Positions 51,401-62,171 of a stretch of DNA of 64,000 nucleotides are shown piece by piece (the stretch's first letter is position 1; each line of letters opens with the position of its first letter). Origin of the DNA: Prorocentrum cordatum (taxonomy: Eukaryota > Sar > Dinophyceae > Prorocentrales > Prorocentraceae); contig CAUYUJ010014183.1 in the NCBI GenBank assembly GCA_963575745.1, positions 584,742-648,741 on the forward strand, in the 5' to 3' direction. Made by a program: the position numbers and the translations under genes. The notes below the pieces were generated by a model. It made no database searches and was not told where the DNA came from. It saw nothing but the letters and a program-made list of their open reading frames with translations.

Positions 51401-51500
51401 NNNNNNNNNNNNNNNNNNNNNNNNNNNNNNNNNNNNNNNNNNNNNNNNNNNNNNNNNNNNNNNNNNNNNNNNNNNNNNNNNNNNNNNNNNNNNNNNNNNN
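51401..51500. other. Assembly gap (100 N)
   Basis: Exactly 100 N, a conventional gap size, so the true length of the neighbouring repeat is unknown. Frames drawn across it are meaningless. Confidence 1.
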
Positions 51501-52160
51501 GGGCCTGCAGCCAAATGGCTGTGAATGGAGCGAATATGTAAACGAATGAAATCGCCAGAAGTCGATTCAAACCGACCCTAAAATATCTTCGCTCCAGTCC
51601 ATGACTGAACGGACGGCACACTACTTACTGACGTGGCTGGGAATCGAGATCACTCACAAATCTGGGCGAAAATCAAGTGTCTGGACTTTCTCTAAAGCGT
51701 TGATTCCTAAGCCCTTGCGTTTCTTAGCATACTCAAACGTCTGATCATACACGAGGCACCACCGGCACCCGTTACTGAAGCCCCGGTTGCGGCCGCGGCG
51801 CTGCTGCTGGCGCCAAAACGTCGCGGGCTGGTGGGCAACGGTATGGCGGCAAAACTGGCCTTTCTGGCCGCGCTCGGGCGAAGCTGGGAGGGTCAGGAGC
51901 AGGCCCCTTGGACCGAACAGGTTACGGTCTCTCCTCTCTTCCCCTCCCCTCCCTGCCTCTCCTCCCTCCCTCCTGCCTTCCCTTGCCCCCGCCCCCCCCA
52001 CCTCATTCCCCCATCGTCTGCCATTCGCGCTCCCACACCCGGACTGCAGTGCGTTCTGAGCACGATGCCAAAGCGAATGCAACCGCGGCGACAAGGACCC
52101 GTCCCGAAAGCCTCGAGCATGTGAAAGCACGCCAGGGCCCCTCTCCTCTCCTGCCCCCTC
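51501..52160. other. No gene recognised
   Basis: Mixed DNA with short frames and a pyrimidine-rich patch at 51930-52010. Confidence 0.45.
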
Positions 52161-52162
52161 GC

Positions 52163-52435
52163 TCGTCGTCGTCGTCGTCGTTCTCGTCGTCGTCGTCGTC
52201 GTCGACGTCGTCGTCGTCGCTGCCGTCGTCGTTGTCGTCGTCGTCGGCGTCGTCGTCGTCGTCGTCCTCTTCTTCTTCGTCCTCCTCCTCATCCTTCCTC
52301 TGCTTCTTCGCCTGCTCATCCTCCTCCTACTCCTGGTGCTCGTGCTCCTCCTCCTTCTCCTCGTCCACCCCCTCTTCCTCTTCATTATCCTCCCCCTCCC
52401 CCTCTTCCTCCTCTTCCTCCTCCTCCTCCTCTTGT
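52163..52435. repeat. CGT array passing into CTC array
   Basis: About 100 bp of CGT triplets, then about 170 bp of CTC/TCC steps. Confidence 0.95.
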
Positions 52436-52439
52436 CAGT

Positions 52440-52746
52440 ATGATCCCCTACTTCTGGCTTTCGGGCTTTCGTGCCACAGCTCGGGCCTCGGGGCTCGGGC
52501 GACACTTCGGGACGAGTCGGGCACCCCCAGAACGCCCTCGGCGAGGCGCAGGTGCTGGACAGCATCACGAAACTGCACGACCTCCAAGAACCGAAGAAGA
52601 ATTCCGAAAACGTGTTGCCGATCACTTCCTTCGAGTCCCGCAGCAGGCGGCCTCTCGTCGGAGCTGCGCTGCAGCTCCTCGTAGCTCTCCTGCAGGGCGG
52701 CGGACCGCCGCTTGGCCTCCTCTGACGCAGCGCGCAAGTGGGACAC
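52440..52746 (-). CDS. Coiled-coil exon of an unknown gene
   Basis: After an acceptor TTCCAG before GTGTCC at 52746, the minus strand reads VSHLRAASEEAKRRSAALQE, then SYEELQRSSDERPPAAG, then VFGILLRFLEVVQFRDAVQH and LRLAEGVLGV. The first part is a clear charged coiled coil; balanced composition suggests true coding. The 3' end is uncertain: the frame stays open to about 52438, where the CTC array begins. No upstream exon was found and no family is recognised. Confidence 0.5.
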
Positions 52747-52749
52747 CTG

Positions 52750-53500
52750 GAACGGGGCCGGCCATGCTGCAGGGAGGACGGCCTGCATGGACAAACGTAG
52801 GATGGAGGAGGGAGGAATGATTCATTATGAGGAGCTCGTTGACAGGCGTAATGTTTGACAATGCGCTTGAGGTGGCGGCACGTGTGGACATTGTTGTATG
52901 GACGTCTTCGCTGGCCAACGGCCCATTAAAAGAAGTCCTCGGCCCCCTCCATCGGCAACTGACGCCGTAATGTGAAGAATTTGAAAAGGGGGGCAAAACA
53001 CCCAGCAGCTCCTATGATGGCAGCTGCCCAGGAGGAAAGGCAAACGCCTAGAAGACATCGATGCGTCACATCTGTATCAATCCTCTGCATCTGGAAGCCG
53101 CGTTCGGGCCACGGGACCGTCAACCAACGACCCGACACTAAGAGCCCATCACGCGGAAAGGAACGACAAGGGATGCGCCCTTTTTGGGTTGGCGGCGAGT
53201 TGGGACCGACAAGCGGTCAAGTCATCTCGCAGTGCGTCCGTGGCAAGTGGAGGCGCAGGGGCGCAAGCCGGCGAGGGGCGAGGACAAAGAAGGCCGCAGG
53301 ACGGCGGGAGAACCCTCAGATCGCGCAGGCCTTCAAAATGTGCCTAGGAGCGAGCTCGCATTCACGACGCAGCCAGTGCAGATGAGCAGACCGAAGCGGG
53401 ATGCAAACGCTTGTGGTGCAAATCACCCATTTCTAATTCCAGTAATTTGCAGTTCCGGTCGTTCCAATTCCTGTCACGAATTGGAAACGAAAAAACAATC
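52750..53500. other. No gene recognised
   Basis: Probably contains an intron upstream of the coiled-coil exon. A minus-strand stretch near 52900 reads SEDVHTTMSTRAATSSAL but lacks exon signals. Confidence 0.4.
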
Positions 53501-53770
53501 CCCCCGGGACGGCCCCGGCGTCGGACAACGGAACTGCCCCGGAGACGAAAAGCATGGCCCCGGGCTGGCACCCATGCTGGGCGGCACGGCCACGGTTTCG
53601 GAAAGCATGGCCCCGGGACGGCCCCAGCGAAGGAGGGCATGACCCCAGGATGGCCCCAGAGCAGAGGGACGGTGGCCCCAAGGCCGAACAGCATGGCTCC
53701 GGGACGGCCCTGCAGGGTGCGGTGCTGGAATGCCAGGCCCCTGGACGGCCCCTTTGCCGAAAACAATTTC
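53500..53770. repeat. AGCATGGCCCCGGGACGG-type degenerate repeat
   Basis: Units of about 40-60 bp around GGCCCCGGGACGGCCCC. A relative lies at 56975-57440. Confidence 0.75.
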
Positions 53771-53774
53771 CAGA

Positions 53775-53925
53775 CGGCCAGGGGATCGGGAATCTGAGTG
53801 GGAATCGGAACAATCGAAATTGAATCGGGGCCAGAATCGGAATCGGAGTCAGACTCGAAGCCGGAATCGGAGTCAAATCATAACTGGAATCGGAATCGGA
53901 ATCGGTGTCTCAGTCGGAGCCACAC
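53775..53925. repeat. GGAATC hexamer array
   Basis: GGAATCGGAATCGGAGTC steps, about 150 bp. Confidence 0.9.
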
Positions 53926-53929
53926 TAGC

Positions 53930-56890
53930 CGAAACCAGTACGGAAGAAAAACACAGACACGTTAAGATTCCGACTCCCAAAACAAGTTGTAATGATCGGT
54001 TGTCGCCGTTTAATACCAGGAAGGAAGCGCATTCACTCATCATATGCTACGTCGCATCCATCCTCCACCATCGCCCCGCTTGCCTCTCCTCGTGGTGTTT
54101 GCAGATGGGGGTGGGCGCGGTGTCACGGGGGCGTAGATCCGAATGCATCGCAAAGCGCAGCATGTGAATGAGCACTGCTGTAACGGCGAATTCACAAAGT
54201 CGCAGCTGCACAAATTTCCATTCAGCGTTTGCACAGAATGGGTCGTCGCCGCCGTTGGAAAGAATAGCGATCACATCCAGGCGAATTCGACGGGCGGCTG
54301 GGGCCCTGGGTCCTTGACGTTGCATCGAGATGATGTCAAGTTTCCAACCGATTGCAGGGCGAGCCCGGGGTCCTGAGTTCGAGCGTTCCCGCAAGCGCGC
54401 TGGGTGAAACCTCCCCGGAATCCAAAGAAGGCTCCAGGAAGGCACATAGAAGCTCCAAGAGGCGCCGAAGTGGACCCCTGGGGCGCCCCAGACAGGCCCG
54501 CGCGACATTGGGAAGGGCCCGCTGGTCCCAGCATGAACCTGTCAAGGGAGCCCACAAGGCTGTCCAATACGGCCCGGGACGCTTCAAAATGACAACATGC
54601 GGGCCCACAAAAGTTCAACATGTCTCTGCGCCAGACCACCGAGACGCTACAGTCGATACTCTCCACTTGGTGTTCCATCATTTCTGGCTGGCGCCCTCCG
54701 AAGTTCAACTCAAAATGTCTCCAACACGAAACATCGAACTTTCCTCAAAGAACAAGCATGCCCACAAAACAACGCGCGGAGGAGCCAACGCGCCACGACC
54801 TCCACCGTCCCTAACGACGCGGCGTTTTCAGCCCATTGCGCGGCCCACCGCAGCTCTCCGAGGACCGGGAAAAGTTTCGCAGGACGCGCCCGAGACGACC
54901 ACCAAAGAACCAAAACCGCCCCACGATTCACCGAGATGCCAGGGCGCCAAGCTGCCCCGTGAGGCACAGCCAGAAGCACGAAACGGGCGAAACGCTCAGG
55001 TGTTCTCGTCCATTGCGTATTTCCCTTCCCGAATCCGTCTCACGCCCTCCAGCCCCCACCACTATTTGCGGAGGCCGCTTCGCACTCCCACCGCGACCTG
55101 GTTTTTCAACGCTTCTCAGAAAGGCTGCACCAATGGCCTTGCGCCACTCGGCAGGCCACCGGCTGCACATTGTAACCTCGGGGTCGATCCGCTCCGCCCA
55201 AAGGCCGCGCAACGTGGACTGCTTCGCGGCGCCGCGCCATCCGTTGGCCAGTCCGATGTCGTACGTCTTTGCGCGGCGCCACAACCCAATCTGCGGTGGG
55301 GGAGTGTTCCGTGTTCGGGCCTGTCACTCGGGCCTGGGGGGGGTGGAAGGACGACCACTTGAATTTCAGTGGCCCGTCGCCAGAGACCGAGTTTATTTTG
55401 GAATACGTAAAGCCCGGCGCCCGCGGGCCAATGGGCCGTAGGCACAGGGCCCTCGGAGAGGGAGGAGCTCCACCGCAAAGGGGAAAGGAATGGACAGGAA
55501 GGGCAGAAGGACGACAGGGTGGGTGACCAGCGCGGAGTTCGCCGACGATTGACGGAAGCCCGAAGGCTGCGAGCTGGCGCAACCGCTCGCGGGTCATCAT
55601 CGCACACGTCTTCCACCTATTCCTCGTCCTTTCCCTCCCGTTTGTCATGCTCCTACCCCTCTTCCCCCTTTCCGCCCTCTGACTCCTCGTCTCTCCCCCC
55701 CTCCTTTTCCGCGTGTCCCATCCCCTCCTCTCTCTCGCGCCATTTTGCGCGCGGAATCCATGCGCGCCCCGTGCCCCCATGAACGCATGTAGCCAAACTT
55801 CGCTGCAAAGCCGTTCACCCCAGCCCGCGCCGCGTTCCGCCCTCGTCTGTGTGCTGCCTTCCTCCTCTCCCCCCATCCCCAATCTCAATTGTCCCCGCAA
55901 ACCCCTCGACTTTCGCCGCCTCTTCGGTCCCGCGCCTGTTTGGGCTCAACGTGCGCGCGAGGGTATCCGTAGGAATACATGGCAGTGCCATTGGGATGCG
56001 AACGCTGCGACATAGCCCGTCAGTGCGCGCTGCGTCTTCCATTGCTCTTGTTTTCCCCCTCTGGGGGGGAAGGGGCAGGCTCGCGGGATGTCGTCAGCAA
56101 CCGAGACTGGACTCGCGAATCCCAGCCAACGAAAATGCATTCTGTGAGCGCCACTCGACAGCCCAAAACGAAACGTTTCAAGCCGGCCGCAGGATTCCAG
56201 TGGGGGCTAGCGATCGTGTGACATTGGTGCTACCAGCTGTCGGCCTGTTGAATTGTCCTGTAATTGAGTAGCTCCACTAAACTATTCAGAAGAGAGTCGC
56301 GAACGGCGAAGCCAACGACCTCAACGTGCGCTGCGCACTGTAAGCAAGAGTCGCGAATGAGTCGGGCGGGCGCCGCGATCGCTCGGGTCTGGCTTGCGCT
56401 CGCGATGGTCTCCCCATGGCTCCACCGCAACCCTGGGGGTGCATCGAGAGGGCGCTTGGAGAAACCAAGGGGAAGCCGCGCAGAGCAAGGCGAAGGCCCC
56501 CAGATGGGACCCGATGAACTAATAGTGGCGGGTCCGACTGGCGTCGTTCAGCCGGCCGTTTTCGTCGCCAGCGTGCCCGCGGAGGGCGCCCCACGGGGGC
56601 ATCGTCGGGACCTTAGAGCAGCGTTATGCATGGCCCTGGGGCCGCTGACGTGTTACGACAAGCAGTAGGCAACCAGAACGGTGCCCAATTAAATGCTGCT
56701 GTCGTTTGCCATGTGCTGTCAATGTTTGGGATTGAGTGTTCGGCGAGTCATCGAACACAAACGCCTCCGCGCATGGGTTGCGCGGATCGGCGTTGCCACT
56801 ACGGCACTGGTTCGTCCCGCGGAGCGGCATACAATGTCAACCAAAGTGGATATCCCGAGCATTTAAATGCATATAGACAAACTATCCGAG
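53930..56890. other. Long stretch without a recognised gene
   Basis: Nearly 3 kb with open frames on both strands, the longest on the plus strand at 54352-55362 (336 codons), overlapped by a 264-codon minus-strand frame. Neither shows domains or balanced composition. A CCAAGAGGCGCC-like patch lies at 54430-54500. Confidence 0.45.
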
Positions 56891-56904
56891 CCAGCGCCGA
56901 AAAC

Positions 56905-57440
56905 AGAGAAATATGTAGCTTGAGCCGCAGCTGGAGCCGGAGTCGTTGTCGGAGCCGGAGCAGTCCGAGTCGAAATCGGGATGGCCCTGGTGCCCCTCAG
57001 CATGGCCTCGGGATGGCCCAGGTACCTCTCAGCATGGCCCAGGGATGACCCTGGTGCCCCTCAGCTATGTATGTGGCCCTGGTGTCGAAAAGCATGGCGC
57101 CATGCTTTTGCGGCACCGGGGCCATCCCGCGGCCATTCTGCCCGGCAGAAGCTGGAGCCATCCTCCCTGGCACTGGGGCCATCCTGGGGCCATCCTCCCC
57201 GGCAGCAGGGACATCCTGGGGCCATGTTTTCGACGCCAGAGTCATGCCTGTCGGCACCAGTGCCATTCCGGAGCCATGCTGAGAGGCTCTGGCCATGCTT
57301 TTTGGCACAGCACTGGCGCCATCCTGTGGCACTGCTGTTGGGCACTGGGGCCATGGTTTGCAACGGTCCGGGAGCTTGCCAGGGCCATGATTTGCAATGG
57401 CCCGGGACTTGCCAGGGCCATGTCCAAGGTACGCAGCGGC
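56905..57440. repeat. GGAGCC and GGCCATCCTGGGG-type degenerate repeats
   Basis: Short GAGCCGGAG steps at 56920-56970, then irregular GCCATCCTGGGGCCATCC and CATGGCCCAGG units. Confidence 0.75.
57088..57109. repeat. Perfect 22-bp palindrome
   Basis: AAAAGCATGGC followed directly by its reverse complement, without a loop. It lies in the CATGGCC-type repeat. Confidence 0.95.
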
Positions 57441-57464
57441 CACGCACGCGTCCCTCCACGCAAA

Positions 57465-57757
57465 TAAATACATACATACATACATACATACATACATACA
57501 TACATACATGCATGCATGCATGCATGCATGCATGCATGCATGCATGCATGAATACATACATACATACATGCATGCATGTATGCATGCATGCATACATACG
57601 TACATACATACATACATACATACATACATACATACATACATACATACATACATGCATTCATACATACATACATACACACATACATACATACATTACATCC
57701 ATACATCCATCCATCCATCCATCCATCCATCCATCCATCCATCCATACATACATACA

Positions 57758-57788
<31 letters not shown>

Positions 57789-58090
57789 CACACACATACA
57801 TACATACATACATACATACATACATACATACATACATGCATACATACATACATACATACATACATCCATACATACATCCATACATACATACAAACAAACA
57901 TACAAACATACATACATACATACATACATACATACATACACACAGACATACATACATACATACATACATTACATTACATTACATTACATTACATTACATG
58001 CATACATACACACATACATACATGCATGCATGCATGCATGTATACATATATATATCACCACATGCATGCATACAGACATGCATGGTTGCA
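57465..58090. repeat. CATA/CATG/CATC tetranucleotide array
   Basis: About 620 bp, with blocks of CATA, CATG, CATC and CATTA. Frames of up to 390 codons through it are Tyr-Ile-His or Met-Tyr-Val-Cys repeats, not proteins. Confidence 0.97.
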
Positions 58091-58940
58091 TACATACATA
58101 CTCAAGCGCTGTCGGCAGATGGAGGTGCCAATTGCGAACGAACTTCGTCGAACGCGCCGTGATGAAATAATCAAGCCACGGCCATGCGAGGCACAGCAAA
58201 GAGCGGCCAAGCATCCCGCGGAGCGTAGCTCGACGCCAGGACTTGAAGCGCGGGCAGCAGTCTGGTGCTAAGTAGCCAGTCGATAGTAGAGTGACACACG
58301 GGCACACACGCATGCACACTTCATGTCCAATTCTGGTCATTTCCAATTCCGGCTCCGATTTGGAAACGAAAGGTGCCGTCTGGGGGCCGTATACCTAGCG
58401 CCGTGCCCACCCATTAGAGATGAACGCTCTGTACTTCTCGTGGGCCTCCAGGGGTGAGGGGTGGTATTGCTGACGCGGTTGGATTCGCGCCGGGAGTTTT
58501 AGCAACAACTCGGCTTGGGATGGGCCCAGAGGCAGATTCTGGGCCTCCTCGGAGGAGGGGTGAGAGACATGAGACTCTAAGGACGGAGGGGAAGGGACAC
58601 ACTCCTGCACCTTCTATGCTGATTTGTGTGAACACCCCCTGAGCCCCCAATTGAATACTTGCGGGCTGCGCCGCGATGTGTCGATATCGGCAAGCCAAAA
58701 TACTGCGCCCTGCTGGCGATGCCAACCAACATGGAATCGGGGGCGGGGGGGTGCGTTGAAGGTTGCGTCTGCACCCTGGTCGCGCGCGGCTTCTGAGATG
58801 CCTTCTTAAACTCCGCTGGCCCCTTGTAAGACCCCTGCTTTCTGCAGAGGCCCCCTCTCAGAAGACCGCCTCCCTCGCGCCCCATGGGTGCGCGCCGCCA
58901 ATCATCTTCCTGATCCGTACACGAAAAATTGCAGAATCAG
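58091..58940. other. No gene recognised
   Basis: Short frames only; no domain or repeat. Confidence 0.45.
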
Positions 58941-58944
58941 GAAC

Positions 58945-59090
58945 TCTCAAATAGGCCCACGCAGAACTCTTTGATCGGCGCTGGACCCCATCCCTGGCGG
59001 GCTGAGCGCACCAGGTGTGGCGCCAGAGGCCCTGCCAAGGAGTCCAACGCCGATCCAAGCAACCCGCGCGATGCTCCAAAAAATACTGTT
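58945..59090. repeat. Inverted-repeat element, copy 5
   Basis: Arms AGAACTCTTTGATCGGCG plus CTGGACC, and CAACGCCGATCCAAG plus CAACCCGCGCG, around a GGCGGGC / GGCGCC centre. The most diverged copy. Confidence 0.7.
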
Positions 59091-59445
59091 TGCACCAGTT
59101 GTTCCTTGTCGAACCGTGGGCGTGCCGCAATACCGCGTAACTAGTCGTTCTGCGGCAGTGGAAGCAGGGGCCAGCCGGCTTCTGCTGGCATCCGCCGGCG
59201 GGACCACCCCCATTATCGGAGGTGAATGGGTGAGATGGCAGTGAAACGGAGAGCCCCCCATCGGGAAATCGGTTTCGGCTTCGTATTCGCGTCGCGCGTT
59301 GGGACGAGGCGAAGCTGCGTGGGCGGGCGAGAGACATGAACTCTCCTCTGGCTAGGGCGTCGCCGGGCCGAAAGATCGCCCCCCCCCGGGTTTCCGGCCC
59401 TGGGGTTCCCGATTGTGTGCTGTGGTGTCCGTGGTGTCTCGTGGT
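59091..59445. other. Possible exon neighbourhood, nothing assigned
   Basis: Next to inverted-repeat copy 5. Minus-strand frames near 59240-59110 have mixed composition (for example MPAEAGWPLLPLPQNDYLRG), but no domain or splice pair could be supported. Confidence 0.3.
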
Positions 59446-59449
59446 GTCC

Positions 59450-60672
59450 CGCGAAAGCGATAATGAGATCGATTGTGAGATCGACCATGAGATAGATAGA
59501 GAGATCGATCGTGAGATGGATTGCGGAATTGGTTGAAGGATGGATTGCGAGGTCGATTATGACATCGATAGTGAGATCGATAGTGAGATCGATTATGATC
59601 GATAGTGAGATCAATAGTATAGGTCGATCGTGAGACCGATAGTGACAACGTTAGTGGGATCGATCGTGGTACCGATCGTGCGACCCATAGTGAGATCGAT
59701 AGTGAGACCGATTGTGATATCGATAGTGGTAGCGACAGTGAGATCCACAGTGGGATCGAATGTGAGATCACCAATGAGCTCGATAGTGTTATCGATAGTG
59801 AGATCAATTGTGGGATCGATGGTCAATCGATCGTGAAATCGATAGTGATATCGATAGCGAGATGGATTGTCAGACCGATCGTACAATCGATAGTGAGGTC
59901 GATCGAGTGAGAGCGATAATGAGATCGCTTGTGAGATTGATAATGAGATCGATCGAGAGATCAACTGTGAGATCGTCCATGAGATAGATAGTGAAATCGA
60001 TGGTAAAAACGGATTGTGGGCTCGATTGAAAGATGGATTGCGAGATCGATTATGACATCAATAGTGAGATCAGTAATGAGATCGACAGTGGGATCGATTG
60101 TGAAATCGGTATTTTGATCGATAGTGGGATCGATAGTGAGGTCGATAGTGAGACCAATAGTCAGAGCGGCAGTGGGATCGATCGTGAGCTAGATCGTGCG
60201 ACCAATCGTGAGATCGATCGTGGGGTCGATTGTGAGATCGATAGTGGTACAAGCAATTCGATCGACAATGGGATCGAATGCGAAATCGCCATTGACTTCG
60301 ATAGTGCCATTGGTAGTGAGACCGGTTGTGAGATCAATTGTCAGATCAATCGTGAAATTGATTGTGAGATCGATGGAGAGATGGATTGTCAACCAATATT
60401 GAGATCGGTAGTGAGATCGATCAAGTGAGACCGATTGTGAGATCGCTTGTGAGATCGATGGTGGGATCGATCGTGAGATCGATAGCGAGGTCGATGGTGA
60501 AATCAATAGTGGGATCGATAGTGACATAGATAGTGATGGATTGTGGGACCGGTTGATATATGGATTGTGAGATCGATTGATCGATGGATTGTGAGATCAA
60601 AAGTGAGAGCGACAGTGAAAACGATAGTGGACTCGATTGTGAGATCGATAGCGAGATCGATCGGGTGAGATC
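59450..60672. repeat. GATCGATAGTGA 12-bp array, about 1.2 kb
   Basis: Degenerate copies of GAGATCGATAGT with GATTGTGA and GATCGTGA variants. Open frames are Ile-Asp-Ser-Glu repeats. Confidence 0.97.
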
Positions 60673-61815
60673 GCCCCCGAACTTCCTCATCCCACGGAGG
60701 GTGCTCGTATAGGTATTTCCGCCGACCGTTCGCCGCCAAGTAGATGATGCCAACCTCTCAGCCCCTTGAAAGCGAAACCCTTCTTGAAGCGACACAAACA
60801 TCCTCCGATATGATGCTTCAATCCACGGCCCCAAGGAATTCCCGACCCTTCCCCCAGGGCAGGCTTGAGCACGGAAAAACGCATGGGTTCGAAACAATCA
60901 TATCGCTGGCGATCTCGCCCTTGCCGTTGCTCCTGGTGACACAATTAAAAAAACGCCCTGGACCTCTCCTAGGGCGCGTCCCGAACAGAACGTCAAAGAG
61001 GATGAAACCGCGGCCGCGAGGGCACGCCAGAAAGATCAAAACCGCCCCGACACAGAAGCTCGAACCTCGAATCTCGATCCACTGGGCAAGCCCGCTCTGG
61101 AGCGTCCCAGTGGTGTTGAGGCAGAGGAGGCGAAATAAAGAGGAGGATGACAAGGGAGTGGAAATGAACACCTAGGAGAAGGTGAGGAAGATACAAGACT
61201 AAAAAAGGGTTCCGAAGCAGACCAGTGGCATCACCGCACAAAGTATGGAACACACACAAGCGCCTAGGGCGACGGCGCGTGGGTCGCGCCTCGCCCCATC
61301 CCTTGCCGATCTATGGCGGGGAGTCGGCCCCAAACCCCGCCTGAAAAGCCTGGATGATGTCTACACCCTTCTTGGTGAGGGGAGGCGGAGTTTCCCGAGC
61401 TCGGCCCTTCGGTCCTGAGCCCACCCTCCATATGCCACACACAAACAAACTGCTGGACCGAACTCCGTGTCTCGATCCCAAGAATCTGAAAACCACTGCT
61501 TGCCATCGCACCAACAATCGCAACAACCGTGTGAACCTTACAATGATGCAAGACATGACTCAGAAACGTCTGAAATTCTTCACAGCCGTCCATCTACGAC
61601 GACCCCTCAATGGGCGCTATCTGGAGACAACCCGTGCCATGGAGCCCGATAACATAGGGATCAAGGCGTGGAAACAACTAGAACGCTTCTCCTGAGCACG
61701 CTTGCGATTGGATAGCCTTGCCCGCCGACGACCTTTGGAAAACAGCAGAAACACTGCACTGGCTAATCCATTAAATAAATTGCACGCGCCCGAGCAACAT
61801 CCTACGCCATAACGA
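60673..61815. other. No gene recognised
   Basis: Unique-looking DNA with frames of up to 143 codons (60744-61175, plus). Composition is moderately protein-like but no family or exon signal was found. Confidence 0.4.
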
Positions 61816-61818
61816 ATA

Positions 61819-61860
61819 ACATATATATTTATATATGTGTATATATATATATAGATGGAT
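61819..61860. repeat. AT dinucleotide microsatellite
   Basis: About 40 bp of TA with a few GT steps. Confidence 0.95.
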
Positions 61861-62171
61861 CGGTCCGGGGATGCATATCGAGAGCTATCTCGGCATGAGC
61901 ATCGGCGAATTTGCTGGCCAACGCATGCCTGACCTCATCTCCCGTGGAATCAACAATCACCTCATCGGATAGGTGAGCCGTCACATGCCGGGTCAACGAG
62001 ACATTGACAATTCTGGGCAAATGACGGAGACGCACATCCAATTCCGACGAACTTGGTGGTTGAGCGAATTTGCTCCTCCATGTTTGCTGTGCCCGTGCCC
62101 GACCACAACAGATCAGAGAGCCGGCCTGACAACTCATTGGACACATGCTCCGCAAACGCAGGGAGAGCATG
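61840..62171 (-). pseudogene. Coding-like fragment, frameshifted
   Basis: One minus-strand frame reads EHVSNELSGRLSDLLWSG, then TANMEEQIRSTTK (62150-62060). A second frame continues SSELDVRLRHLPRIVNVSL, TRHVTAHLSDEVIVDST and ALASKFADAHAEIALDMHP (62055-61870). Balanced, amphipathic composition across a single frame change suggests a broken gene or element piece. No family recognised. It abuts the left end of the tandem duplication at 62160. Confidence 0.4.

Noticed and set aside
51134-51621. Frames spanning the N run
   Set aside because: They cross an assembly gap of unknown true content.
54352-55362. 336-codon plus-strand frame
   Set aside because: It overlaps a 264-codon minus-strand frame, has no domain, Pro/Arg-rich composition and no splice or start context.
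56981-58271. Frames of up to 393 codons of Tyr-Ile-His type
   Set aside because: Translation of the CATA tetranucleotide array.
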